Positions 7,195 through 15,076 of a DNA stretch of 19,737 bases are shown piece after piece. The DNA lies in the NCBI GenBank assembly GCA_964505325.1, contig CAZDHT010000078.1:1-19737 (forward strand), given 5' to 3'. Under the pieces are notes generated by a model. That model did no database searches. It saw only the letters and a program-made list of their open reading frames with translations, and was not told the origin of the DNA. The stretch's first letter is position 1; each line of letters starts with the position of its first letter. The position numbers were made by a program, and so were the translations under genes. Source of the DNA: CAZDHT01 sp964505325. Its GTDB lineage: Bacteria > Planctomycetota > PUPC01.

Positions 7195-7223
7195 TTGACC
7201 GACGGGCGTGACCGAGATACAAT
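7195..7223 (+). promoter_or_regulatory. Sigma-70-type promoter of the spermidine-synthase-like gene
   Basis: TTGACC (7195-7200), a 17-bp spacer and TACAAT (7218-7223), beginning 1 bp after the URO-D stop. The predicted start near 7230 leaves a leader of about 18 nt with GGGGA before the ATG at 7248. The gene is therefore likely transcribed independently. Confidence 0.75.
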
Positions 7224-7247
7224 CGACGTAGCGCTGCGGGGACGCGT

Positions 7248-9461
7248 ATGCAAAGGCGTCTGCTGTACACATCACTGGCCGCCGGTTTCATTTCCATCGC
7301 CGGGCAGTCGCTCATCATCCGCGAACTGGTCATCGCGTTCCTGGGGAACGAGCTGGTGATCGGCGTCACGCTGGGCGCGTGGCTGCTGTGGACGGGCGTC
7401 GGGAGCGCCACCATCGGCAGGCTGGGCGAGCGGTCGAAGTCCCCGGCAGCCTGGCTGGCGGCGGAGCTGACGCTGCTGGCCGTGCTCCTGCCCCTGTGTT
7501 TCCTTGCGACGGGCCACGTCCGCTCGCTGGCCGGCCTCGAGCAGGGCGAGATCGCCGGCCCGATCCCTGTCATCCTCACGTGCCTGGCGCTGCTGTGCCC
7601 GCTCTGCATCTTCAACGGCTCCATCTTCCCCACCTTGTGCCGGGCGGCCTCGAATCACGTCGCCAAGGTCTACGTCTGGGAGGCGGTCGGCTCGGCGGCG
7701 GGCGGCGTGCTCTTCGCGGCCGCGATCATTCGGCTCCTTCAGCCGACGTACGCCGTGCTGGTGTGCTCACTCGCCGCACTGGCGTTCGCCGTGGTTGTCG
7801 CGCAGAGGCGGCGGGGCGTGGCGCTGATCGTAGGCGTGTGCGTGCTGGCCGCCGCAGGCGCGCTGTCGTTCCGAGCGCGCGACCGCTCCGAACATATCAA
7901 CACGATCTACGGCCGCACGAGCATCGGGCGGCGCGAAGAAACGGTGAATGTGTTCCACAGCGGGTTGCTGTCGTGCACCTACCCGCTGGGCGCCACGTCC
8001 GAGTTCCTCGTGCACCTGGCGATGCTGCAACCGGAACGCCCGCAAAGGGTCCTCCTCATCGGCGGGCTGGGCGGGGCCGCTGAGCAAGCCCTGAAGTACC
8101 GCGGGACCAGCGTCGACATCGTCGAGCTCGACCCCGACTCGGTGAGCTTCGTCCGGCGGTTCAAGCCGCCCTCCCCGCTCCTCGACGGCGCCCTACGGCG
8201 CGGCCGGGCGCGGCTCATCTTCCGCGACGGGCGCCGGCACGTGGCGCAATACGACGGCGAGCCGTACGACGCGATCATCCTGAGCCTGCCGAAGCCCGTT
8301 ACGGCGCAGATCAACCGGTACTACACCGCCGAGTTCTTCCGCGCTGCGGCGCGCATCCTGTCCGACGGCGGCGTGCTCGCGTTCAGCGTCGAATCCGCGC
8401 CGAACATCTCCACGTCGGAGCTGAGGGAGTTCATCGCCTGCCTGAAGCGCACGCTGGGATCGGCGTTCGAGAATGTCGTGGTGACGCCGGGCGATTTCAA
8501 CACGTTCGTCGCCCTAAAGGGCACCGGCCGACCGACCCTCGACCCCGACGTCCTCCTCGAACGCCTCGACGCACGGAAGATCACCACCCGGATCTTCGAG
8601 GCGACCATCCACGGCGACTTGAACGCGTTCAACATCGAACTGTTCCACGAGATTCTCGCCGAAAGCAAGTCAACGCGCCTCAATACCGATCTGCATCCGA
8701 TCAGTTACTCGCACGGCCTGGTCGTCTGGACGGCAAAGGAACGAACGCCGCGGTCCGGGGTCCTTCAGCGGCTGATCGACGCGCCCATCCGGTGGCTGAC
8801 CGGCTTCGCGGCGTGGAGCCCGGTGGCGCGCGGCGGGATAGGATTGGCCGCCGTGGGACTATGCGCCGTCCTGCTCCTTGTGGTGAGGCCGCGGCGGAGC
8901 GCGGCGACCGGCCTGGCGGTCGCGTGCGGCGGATTCACCGAGATCACGGTCGAGATCGTCGCCCTGCTCGCGTTCCAGGCGCTGTACGGCTACGTGTACG
9001 TGATGCTGGGGCTGATCCTCGCGAGCTTCATGGTGGGCTTGTGTGCCGGCGGGGCATGCGCGGGCGGAATTGTCCGCGCGGGCCGCCGCGAGTTCACCTG
9101 GCTGCTCCGGGTGCAGTCGATCCTCGCCGTGTACCCGCTCATCCTGATCGGCGTGATATGGGCCGCCAGCCGGACAGGCGCCGCCGGCTGGCCGGTCGCC
9201 GCAGCGTTCCTGGCGCTCACGTTCATTGCCGGGTTTACGGGCGGGGCCCAGTTCCCTCTGGCCGCGTCGGTGGCCGCCGCGCAGCGGGGCGTGACCGCCG
9301 CCGGGCTCTCGGCGCTGGACTTGTGCGGTGCGGCGGTCGGCGCCATCACCGTGAGTGCGCTCCTCATCCCCACCGTCGGCTTCCTCACCCTCGCCGTCCT
9401 GCTCTTCGCCATCGGCGTCGTCGGGTTCCTCGGGCTCCTGTTGGCGCGGCGCCCGGGCTGA
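7248..9461 (+). CDS. Multi-pass membrane protein with central spermidine-synthase-like domain
   Basis: 737 residues. Three parts are visible: an N-terminal block of about six membrane helices (residues 5-210), a soluble spermidine/spermine-synthase-like Rossmann domain (about 225-480), and a C-terminal block of about six or seven helices (520-735). The soluble domain keeps the fold landmarks: VLLIGGLGGAAEQALKY from residue 268, IVELDPDSV from 291, FRDGRRHV, YDAIILSLPKP from 340 and NRYYTAEFFRAAARIL. In true aminopropyltransferases the first motif is GGGDGG and the last is YDxIxxDxxDP with a catalytic Asp; here they are GGLGG and LSLPKP, so polyamine synthesis is doubtful. This architecture is known as the fused MFS/spermidine-synthase family, of unsettled function. 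The start has GGGGA upstream and its own promoter. Confidence 0.85.
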   Translation: MQRRLLYTSLAAGFISIAGQSLIIRELVIAFLGNELVIGVTLGAWLLWTGVGSATIGRLGERSKSPAAWLAAELTLLAVLLPLCFLATGHVRSLAGLEQGEIAGPIPVILTCLALLCPLCIFNGSIFPTLCRAASNHVAKVYVWEAVGSAAGGVLFAAAIIRLLQPTYAVLVCSLAALAFAVVVAQRRRGVALIVGVCVLAAAGALSFRARDRSEHINTIYGRTSIGRREETVNVFHSGLLSCTYPLGATSEFLVHLAMLQPERPQRVLLIGGLGGAAEQALKYRGTSVDIVELDPDSVSFVRRFKPPSPLLDGALRRGRARLIFRDGRRHVAQYDGEPYDAIILSLPKPVTAQINRYYTAEFFRAAARILSDGGVLAFSVESAPNISTSELREFIACLKRTLGSAFENVVVTPGDFNTFVALKGTGRPTLDPDVLLERLDARKITTRIFEATIHGDLNAFNIELFHEILAESKSTRLNTDLHPISYSHGLVVWTAKERTPRSGVLQRLIDAPIRWLTGFAAWSPVARGGIGLAAVGLCAVLLLVVRPRRSAATGLAVACGGFTEITVEIVALLAFQALYGYVYVMLGLILASFMVGLCAGGACAGGIVRAGRREFTWLLRVQSILAVYPLILIGVIWAASRTGAAGWPVAAAFLALTFIAGFTGGAQFPLAASVAAAQRGVTAAGLSALDLCGAAVGAITVSALLIPTVGFLTLAVLLFAIGVVGFLGLLLARRPG

Positions 9462-9537
9462 GCAAGTCGCCGGCTCCTCGGCGCGCTCGGGGCTCAGGAC
9501 TGTTCAAATAGCTCCCCAGCGGCCTCCCAGAGAATCC

Positions 9538-9571
9538 GTATTATAAATGCACACGTGTGCATTTATAATAC
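9538..9571. repeat. 34-bp perfect palindrome, AT-rich arms
   Basis: Left arm GTATTATAAATGCACAC is followed immediately by its exact reverse complement with no loop, centred between 9554 and 9555. It lies 76 bp after the upstream stop codon. It shares a TTATAAA...ACA/TGT...TTTATAA core with the hairpin at 9609-9646. There is no T-run, so it is not a standard terminator. Confidence 0.9.
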
Positions 9572-9608
9572 CAATTCATAACCCTCCAGCCAGTTGAAGC
9601 GTTGCGGT

Positions 9609-9646
9609 GCGTTTATAAAAGTCACAGGTGTGACTTTTATAAACGC
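9609..9646. repeat. 18-bp perfect inverted repeat with 2-nt loop
   Basis: Left arm GCGTTTATAAAAGTCACA (9609-9626), loop GG, right arm exact reverse complement (9629-9646). It is related in sequence to the palindrome at 9538-9571, with centres about 73 bp apart, and its loop region (ACAGGTGT) recurs in the hairpin at 18060-18105. It could be a protein-binding site or a REP-like element. Confidence 0.9.
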
Positions 9647-9671
9647 GGCGCTCGGCTATGTGGGCCGTCGC

Positions 9672-9706
9672 CGCGAACCGTCACCGCAAACTGTCACTGC
9701 GAACGG
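9672..9706. repeat. 13-bp tandem direct repeats next to a promoter
   Basis: CGCGAACCGTCAC (9672-9684), CGCAAACTGTCAC (9685-9697) and a partial third unit TGCGAACGG (9698-9706) are contiguous. The array ends 2 bp before the -35 box at 9709, the usual place for an activator-binding site. No binding protein can be named. Confidence 0.5.
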
Positions 9707-9708
9707 CC

Positions 9709-9737
9709 TTGACGCCCCCGCCAGCTTTGTGCATACT
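9709..9737 (+). promoter_or_regulatory. Sigma-70-type promoter of the flavoprotein gene
   Basis: TTGACG (9709-9714), a 17-bp spacer and CATACT (9732-9737). The predicted start near 9744 gives a leader of about 43 nt carrying GAAGGAG ahead of the ATG at 9787. Confidence 0.6.
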
Positions 9738-9786
9738 ATGCCGCCGTTGAGACCCGCTGCCCTCCGCCCCGGAAGAAGGAGTCTGC

Positions 9787-11724
9787 ATGGAGACGTCTAA
9801 ACGGCCCCTCGGCGATGCTGAACTGACCATCCACACGCTGCGAACGATCATCGTCGGCGCGGGTGTCGCGGCGTTGAACGCGGCGGAACATCTGCACGAG
9901 CTGGGGCACGACGATTTCGTCGTCGTCACCGACAAGACGAGCGGCGCGTCCAGCGAACCCGCGTCCGCCAAAGCGACGTACTACCGCATGGGCATGCTGT
10001 GGGAGCAGCCGGACTCGCCCAGCGCCATGGCCGCGGCGCTCTGTGACGGCGGGATGACGCACGGCGACGTCGCCTACGCCGAGGCGGTCAACTCGATCCC
10101 GGAGTTCCTTCACCTGGTGCGCAACGGGGTGTCCTTCCCCCGCGACGAATACGGCACGTACGTGGGCACGGGCGAGCACCGACGCCTCGCCACGGCGGGC
10201 CCGCTCACCTCGGCCCTGATGGCCGAGAAGTCGCTCGAGCGCGTTCGGCAGAACCGCACGCAAATCCTGAATCGGCACGAGGTGATTGCGCTGCTGGTGT
10301 CCGGCGAGGACGAAGAGCGCCGCGTGATCGGCGCGCTGGCGGTGGACCTGCGCAAGGCATCGAAGCCGGCCGAGGCCCTGGTCGTCTTCAACTGCCGCAA
10401 CGTGATCCTCGCCACCGGCGGCCCGGGCGCCCTGTTCGCACACACCATCCACTCGTCTTGCTCGCCCAGCAGCCTTGGCCTGGGCATCAAGAGCGGCGCC
10501 GCCGCGGGGAACCTGACGGAGACGCGCTTTGGCCTGGCCTTTGCCAAGTCACGCCGCCCACTGTCCGGGGACTGCCAGCGCGTCATCCCCAGCTACTACA
10601 GCGTCGGCAAAGGCGGCCGCGATCAGAGGGGCTTCCTGGCCGACTACTTCCACGCCACCAAGCAAATCGCCTCGGCGATCTTCTTCAAGGGCGAGGCCTG
10701 GCCGTTCTCGAGCGCCGGGCTGCAAGGGCTCGGTCCGGCCATCATCGACATTGCCATCCACAACGAGATCGCCGCGGGGCGCCGCGTGTACGTGAACTTC
10801 TCGCAGAACATCAAGGGCGAGGGGATCGGCCAGTTCAATATCTCGCAGTTGGACCCCGCGGCGCGCGGGTTCCTCGAGACCAACAACGCGACACAGTTCA
10901 GCCCGTACGACCGCCTGCGGCACATCAACCACCAGAAGATCGACGCCTTCCTCGATTACGGGGTGGACCTGCGAGAGCCGCAAGAGGTCACGCTGTGCGC
11001 CGAGGACACATTCGGCGGGCTCAGCGTCAACACCTCCTGGGAGACCGGCGTCCGCCACCTGTTCGCCGTCGGCGACGTGGCCTGCACCCACGGGAATCCG
11101 CCCGAGGGGGCCGAGTTGAACGCGGGACAGGTGGGCGGGCTGCGGGCGGCGGAACACATCGCCCGGAACTACAGCGACGCACCGATGCCGCTCGACAACT
11201 TCCTCGCGGCGGCGGGCCGGCAACTGCAATCCGAGATCACCAATCTCCGGCGTTACGTGTACGGCCCCATCGAGGCGCCGTCCGTCCGAAACGTGCGAAA
11301 CGAAATCCAGCAGCGAATGAGCCTGTCGGCGGGGATGGTCCGAGGTGTCGACGGCCTGTCGGGTGCGATTGCCGACACCCGCCGCCTGTACCAGTCCATC
11401 CAGACCGACAGCCAGCGACTCACGAGGCAGGGGGAGTTCGTCGGGGCCATCGATAACGAGCTGCTGTGCCTCGCACAGCTCGCGTTCCTCGAGGCGATGA
11501 AGGGCTACATCGAGCGGGGCGGCGGCAGCCGCGGCGCCTACCTCATCCTGGACGAACACGGCGACGCCAGCGTGCTCACCAAGCGCGGCTCCGAACTGCG
11601 CCACCGCAATGAGAACATGGGCATGCGGAACCAGGTCTGCGAGGTGGTCCTCAAAGAAGGCACCGAGTTCGAGGTCCGCTCCGTGCCCGTCCGCCCGATC
11701 CCGGCGGCCGCCGGGCCCGCGTAG
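9787..11724 (+). CDS. FAD-dependent fumarate reductase/succinate dehydrogenase-type flavoprotein
   Basis: 645 residues; the ATG at 9787 follows GAAGGAG at a good distance. The N-terminal FAD-binding Rossmann motif is TIIVGAGVAALNAAEHL (GAGVAA at 24-29), preceded by a short leader without a Tat or Sec signal, so a cytoplasmic enzyme is likely. NVILATGGPGALF lies mid-protein, and LFAVGDVACTHGNPPEGAELNAGQVGG (from residue 425) corresponds to the second FAD contact of the family. This layout matches FRD/SDH flavoproteins, L-aspartate oxidase and related FAD-binding dehydrogenases. A substrate-binding domain interrupts the FAD domain as in that family. The substrate is not clear; no frd/sdh iron-sulfur or membrane subunit is adjacent, so it is probably stand-alone. 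The C-terminal 140 residues are helical, as in the family. Confidence 0.8.
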   Translation: METSKRPLGDAELTIHTLRTIIVGAGVAALNAAEHLHELGHDDFVVVTDKTSGASSEPASAKATYYRMGMLWEQPDSPSAMAAALCDGGMTHGDVAYAEAVNSIPEFLHLVRNGVSFPRDEYGTYVGTGEHRRLATAGPLTSALMAEKSLERVRQNRTQILNRHEVIALLVSGEDEERRVIGALAVDLRKASKPAEALVVFNCRNVILATGGPGALFAHTIHSSCSPSSLGLGIKSGAAAGNLTETRFGLAFAKSRRPLSGDCQRVIPSYYSVGKGGRDQRGFLADYFHATKQIASAIFFKGEAWPFSSAGLQGLGPAIIDIAIHNEIAAGRRVYVNFSQNIKGEGIGQFNISQLDPAARGFLETNNATQFSPYDRLRHINHQKIDAFLDYGVDLREPQEVTLCAEDTFGGLSVNTSWETGVRHLFAVGDVACTHGNPPEGAELNAGQVGGLRAAEHIARNYSDAPMPLDNFLAAAGRQLQSEITNLRRYVYGPIEAPSVRNVRNEIQQRMSLSAGMVRGVDGLSGAIADTRRLYQSIQTDSQRLTRQGEFVGAIDNELLCLAQLAFLEAMKGYIERGGGSRGAYLILDEHGDASVLTKRGSELRHRNENMGMRNQVCEVVLKEGTEFEVRSVPVRPIPAAAGPA

Positions 11725-11799
11725 CAGCGGTCCGCGCCAAAAGCTGTTGCGCCAGTCAGCACACGTCTCCCGCTCCAGCTTGCCCGTCTCCATATTGGG

Positions 11800-11828
11800 T
11801 TGCGCATCCGCCAGACAGTTCGTAAACT
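11800..11828 (+). promoter_or_regulatory. Sigma-70-type promoter of the 11877-16228 gene group
   Basis: TTGCGC (11800-11805), a 17-bp spacer and TAAACT (11823-11828). The predicted start near 11835 leaves about 42 nt of leader with a strong AGGAGGG ribosome-binding site before the ATG at 11877. Confidence 0.55.
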
Positions 11829-11876
11829 AGGGAGGCGAGATTTGACTGCCATCCGGCTCAAGAGGAGGGTCTTCCC

Positions 11877-12284
11877 ATGCGCAAGTGGGTCCTTGTAGCG
11901 GCGGCTGTTGTGATCGTGCTGGTGGTGCTGGCGGTTCCCACGCGGTCCCAGGAGGGCGCGCGCATCGGAGCCATGTTCGACGTATCAGTGCTGACCAAGA
12001 AGCTGGACGACGTCACGCTGGCCGTGAAGGCACTTCAGAAACAGAACGACGAGTTGAAGAAGACGGTCGAGCTCGGGAACGCAACGCTCGAGATCATCGC
12101 CGCCGGGGTCGGCGTGATTCGGACGCCGATCCGGTGGGAGTACAAGTTCTTCCGCAGCAGCGAGAAGCTCGCCAACAGCCTCGGCGACGAAGGCTGGGAG
12201 ATCGTCACGATCTACAAGGAAAATTGGTTCGTTTTCCGGCGCCCGCTGCCTCCCAAGAAGCAGGGCGCGGGCGAAGTGGAATAG
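11877..12284 (+). CDS. Membrane-anchored or exported coiled-coil protein with DUF4177-like C-terminus
   Basis: 135 residues; AGGAGGG 9 nt upstream supports the ATG. Residues 4-21 are a strongly hydrophobic helix (signal peptide or anchor), followed by a coiled coil with LTKKLDDVTLAVKALQKQND (about 39-58). The C-terminal segment from IRWEYKFFRSSE through LGDEGWEIVTIYKENWFVFRRP (about 83-124) has the W-E-Y-K...L...GW-E-[LIV]...W-[YF]-V-F-[KR]-R pattern of the DUF4177 family. Biochemical function is unknown for that family. It heads a run of four closely spaced + genes. Confidence 0.8.
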   Translation: MRKWVLVAAAVVIVLVVLAVPTRSQEGARIGAMFDVSVLTKKLDDVTLAVKALQKQNDELKKTVELGNATLEIIAAGVGVIRTPIRWEYKFFRSSEKLANSLGDEGWEIVTIYKENWFVFRRPLPPKKQGAGEVE

Positions 12285-12317
12285 ACCGCGGCGCGGAATG
12301 CGAGGAGGAAGTGCGCG

Positions 12318-13070
12318 ATGCTGTGTGAAATCTCTCTGACCGTCTCGGAGTCGAAGCGTCTGATCGCCAAGGGCGTGGCGGCCATGCCCGCCGTCAAGAA
12401 GGCGCTGGCGGGGGGGACCGTGGCCATCGCCACCGGCAGCACCAACGCCTACGTGGTGGAAGAGGTCACCGGGCAGCCGATTGAGAAGAACAAGTACATG
12501 ACCGGCGCGACGCTGCCCGAGGGCGTCAGCCGCGAGGGGCTGCTTTCGCGCGAGGTGGCGGACGTCGTGCTCAAGAACGGCAAGCCCGTCGAGAACGTCA
12601 CCGTGAGCGAAGCGGTGCAGGACATGGGCATCGGCGACGTGTTCATGAAGGGGGCCAACGCCCTCCACTACGAAAGCGGGACCGCCGGCCTGCTGATCGG
12701 GCACCCGACCGGCGGCACGATCGGCGCCAACATCGGCACCATCATCGCCCGGCGGATCACGTTCATCGTCCCGGTCGGCCTGGAGAAATGCGTCGCCGAG
12801 CCGCTCGAGGACGTCTACGAGTTCATCACGACCGACCCGGAAAGCCAAGGGGGTGTGCCGTCGATCTGGCCGTTCCAGGCGGAGATCGTCACGGAGATCG
12901 AGGCGTTGAGGACCCTGACCGGCGTCGAGGCAATGCAGTGCGCGGCGGGCGGGCTGGCGGGCGCCGAGGGCGCGGTGCGGCTCGTCCTGCGCGGGACCCC
13001 GGAGCAGATCGGCGCAGCCGGCAACCTCATCGAGTCCATCCACGGCGAGCCGCCGTTTGTCACCCTATGA
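12318..13070 (+). CDS. Conserved protein of unknown function, possibly NagB/RpiA/CoA-transferase-like fold
   Basis: 250 residues; AGGAGGAAG just upstream of the ATG at 12318, 33 nt after the DUF4177-type gene. No signal peptide or membrane helix, so probably cytoplasmic. Visible blocks: LTVSESKRLIAKGVAAMPAVKKAL (8-30), VAIATGSTNAYVVEEVTG (35-52), GIGDVFMKGANALHYESGTAGLLIGHPTGGTIGA (104-137) and IGTIIARRITFIVPVGLEKCV (139-160). The G-S-T-N-A nucleotide- or sugar-phosphate-like loop and the GDVFMKGANAL strand-loop recall sugar-isomerase/eIF2B-type folds, but I cannot assign a family name. The C-terminal part (about 180-250), with LTGVEAMQCAAGGLAGAEGAVRLVL, looks like a second small alpha/beta unit. 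Gene reality is well supported; function is open. Confidence 0.8.
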   Translation: MLCEISLTVSESKRLIAKGVAAMPAVKKALAGGTVAIATGSTNAYVVEEVTGQPIEKNKYMTGATLPEGVSREGLLSREVADVVLKNGKPVENVTVSEAVQDMGIGDVFMKGANALHYESGTAGLLIGHPTGGTIGANIGTIIARRITFIVPVGLEKCVAEPLEDVYEFITTDPESQGGVPSIWPFQAEIVTEIEALRTLTGVEAMQCAAGGLAGAEGAVRLVLRGTPEQIGAAGNLIESIHGEPPFVTL

Positions 13071-13085
13071 CGGCGGGATGATCGA

Positions 13086-15065
13086 ATGCTCTTCAGCGTG
13101 ACCGGCGTCACACTGGCCGCCTCCGTCCAGACCGAAGGCGGATTCATTGTGCACGACGCCAAGGAGTTGCTCCGCGAGATCATCGCCCTGTTCCGGTGGA
13201 TCAGGACCTACCGCCTGCTCGGCGTGCCGATGGACCGGGTCCTCCATTTCCTGGTCGCGGCGGCGCTGTTTCTCATCGTGGTCCGCTTCATGGCCAGGTG
13301 GAAGGCCCTGCTGGTCACGCTGATCCCGATGCTCCTCAAGGAGGCGGTCGACATCCCCGCCAAGCTGAGGTTCCTCCAGGAGGGGCAGCCGCTCGACATC
13401 ACGATGGACTCCGTGTGGGACATGGCCGCCGGGCTGGCCGGCCTGGGGGTCGGGCTGTTGGTCGCGACCGCGCTGCGGGATCGCTGGCAGGCGCGGGCGC
13501 CCGATGCGCGTGGCCGACCGCTGCCGGCGCCCCATGAAGCCGAGCCGGACCGAGGCGCCCCGCGGGTTGCGTTGGGCGCCCTGTTCGGCATCGCCGTGGC
13601 CATCGTTGTCGGGTTCCAGGTGGTGCCGCTGGTGAGCGGCACAAGCTACGTGTTCTGGATCCCGCACGTCATCGCCGTGGGAGCGGTGGTCGCGGCGTCC
13701 GCGGCGTTCGGTACGGCGAACACGCTGCTGTTCCTCGTCCCCGCCCTGCCCTTCGCCAACTGGATACACCGGGGCGTGTCGAACGACAGGCTCAACGTCG
13801 TCAATACCCTCATCCTGACATTGCTCTGCTGCGAGATTCTTCGCCGGCTGAAGGACAGGAGGCGCTCTGTACACTTCGAGAAAGCCGACTGGCTCGTCCT
13901 CGTGTACTCGGTCTACGCATGTATCATCGTCGTGGTGAATTGCTTCCGCCTCGGCTGGAGCCTGGAGCGCGCCTACTGGCTGATCCCGCCGTTCACCGGG
14001 CTGGCCGTGTATCTTCTTGCCAGGAACCTCCTCACGGATGACCGGCTTCTGCGGCGGGCGCTGCTCGTCTTCGCGGCCGCCGTCCTGCTCGTATGCGGCA
14101 TCGGCATTGTCGAGTTCTTGACGGTCCGGCCGATGAAGCTCGAAGTGATTCCCGGCGCCCTGTTCGGCGAAGCCCCATTGTTCAGCGTCTACCTGGCGCT
14201 GGTGTGGCCGTTCGTCGCGACACTCGCGCTGTCATTCCGCGCGCGGCCCCGCGTCGTGTATTGGCTCTGCACGGTCGCCGGCGCCGTGGCGGTGGTGCTG
14301 GTGTTCGTGAGATCGTGCTGGGCGGCGGCCGGCTGCGCGCTCGTCCTGCTCGTCGTGCTGTTCCTGCTGCGGCGGGACTGGGCGCTCGGGCTCGGCGCGG
14401 CGCTCGCCATCGCTGCCGGCGGCGGCATGCTGGCATGGAGCGCTCGCCAGGTGATGGCCAACCCGAAGATCGAGTTCAAGTCCCGGCTCGTGACGGAGGT
14501 CTGTTCGATGCTCGAGCCCCACAGCTACCGGACATACCGGGGCTCGGTCGTCGACCGCGCGGAGGAGATACTTGCTGCCTCGCCGCTTCTGGGCAGCACG
14601 GGCCAATCGGCGCACACGCTGCATCATGCGCACGCGATCAGTTACGGGATTCCGGGAACGGTGTTGGCTGCGATGGCGATCCTGGCGGTCCTGGCGTACG
14701 GCTGGCTGGGTGTCCTGCGGTCACGCGATCCGCTGGTCTTCGCTGTTGCGGCCGGCGCGACCGCCGTTGTCCTGGCGGCGGTCCTCGAAGGGCTGGGATG
14801 GTCGACGTTGCGAAGGTCTTCGATGCAGCCGCTATTATGGTACATGCTGGGCCTGGTGCCGGCGTCGCTCGGCGCGGCGTGGAGCAGAGCCGTTGACGCT
14901 CCGGCGCCCGTCCGGCCCAGCGTACCGGCGGAGGAGCCTGCACCGCCACTGGCTCACGGCGGCTACGCGCGTGGCCGCAGCGATCCCCAGCGCTGGGTGA
15001 TGCTCGCGCTCGCCATCGCGTCGCTTGTCGTAATCGCGGTGCTGCTCTGGCTCATGTTCAAATAG
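13086..15065 (+). CDS. O-antigen ligase/polymerase-like multi-pass membrane protein
   Basis: 659 residues with about 13-15 hydrophobic segments along most of its length. An N-terminal region with three or four helices and a Pro-rich loop (about 143-160) precedes the core. The core has the look of the O-antigen ligase (WaaL)/Wzy family: alternating helices, a large extracytoplasmic loop (about 455-515) containing YRTYRGSVVDRAEEILAASP and then HHAHAISYGIPGTVLAAMAIL (from residue 513), which parallels the H-N/H-A...E/Y-x-G-x-x-G motif before the final helices. Such proteins transfer or polymerise lipid-linked glycans at the outer face of the inner membrane. The acceptor is unknown and no glycosyltransferase lies beside it. 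The ATG at 13086 is 15 nt after the previous stop, with GGGAT upstream. A last helix ends the protein. Confidence 0.65.
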   Translation: MLFSVTGVTLAASVQTEGGFIVHDAKELLREIIALFRWIRTYRLLGVPMDRVLHFLVAAALFLIVVRFMARWKALLVTLIPMLLKEAVDIPAKLRFLQEGQPLDITMDSVWDMAAGLAGLGVGLLVATALRDRWQARAPDARGRPLPAPHEAEPDRGAPRVALGALFGIAVAIVVGFQVVPLVSGTSYVFWIPHVIAVGAVVAASAAFGTANTLLFLVPALPFANWIHRGVSNDRLNVVNTLILTLLCCEILRRLKDRRRSVHFEKADWLVLVYSVYACIIVVVNCFRLGWSLERAYWLIPPFTGLAVYLLARNLLTDDRLLRRALLVFAAAVLLVCGIGIVEFLTVRPMKLEVIPGALFGEAPLFSVYLALVWPFVATLALSFRARPRVVYWLCTVAGAVAVVLVFVRSCWAAAGCALVLLVVLFLLRRDWALGLGAALAIAAGGGMLAWSARQVMANPKIEFKSRLVTEVCSMLEPHSYRTYRGSVVDRAEEILAASPLLGSTGQSAHTLHHAHAISYGIPGTVLAAMAILAVLAYGWLGVLRSRDPLVFAVAAGATAVVLAAVLEGLGWSTLRRSSMQPLLWYMLGLVPASLGAAWSRAVDAPAPVRPSVPAEEPAPPLAHGGYARGRSDPQRWVMLALAIASLVVIAVLLWLMFK

Positions 15066-15076
15066 GTGCGCCGAAA

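Noticed and set aside
9538..9646. Palindromes as rho-independent terminators
   Set aside because: No U-tract follows either hairpin; arms are AT-rich and symmetric.
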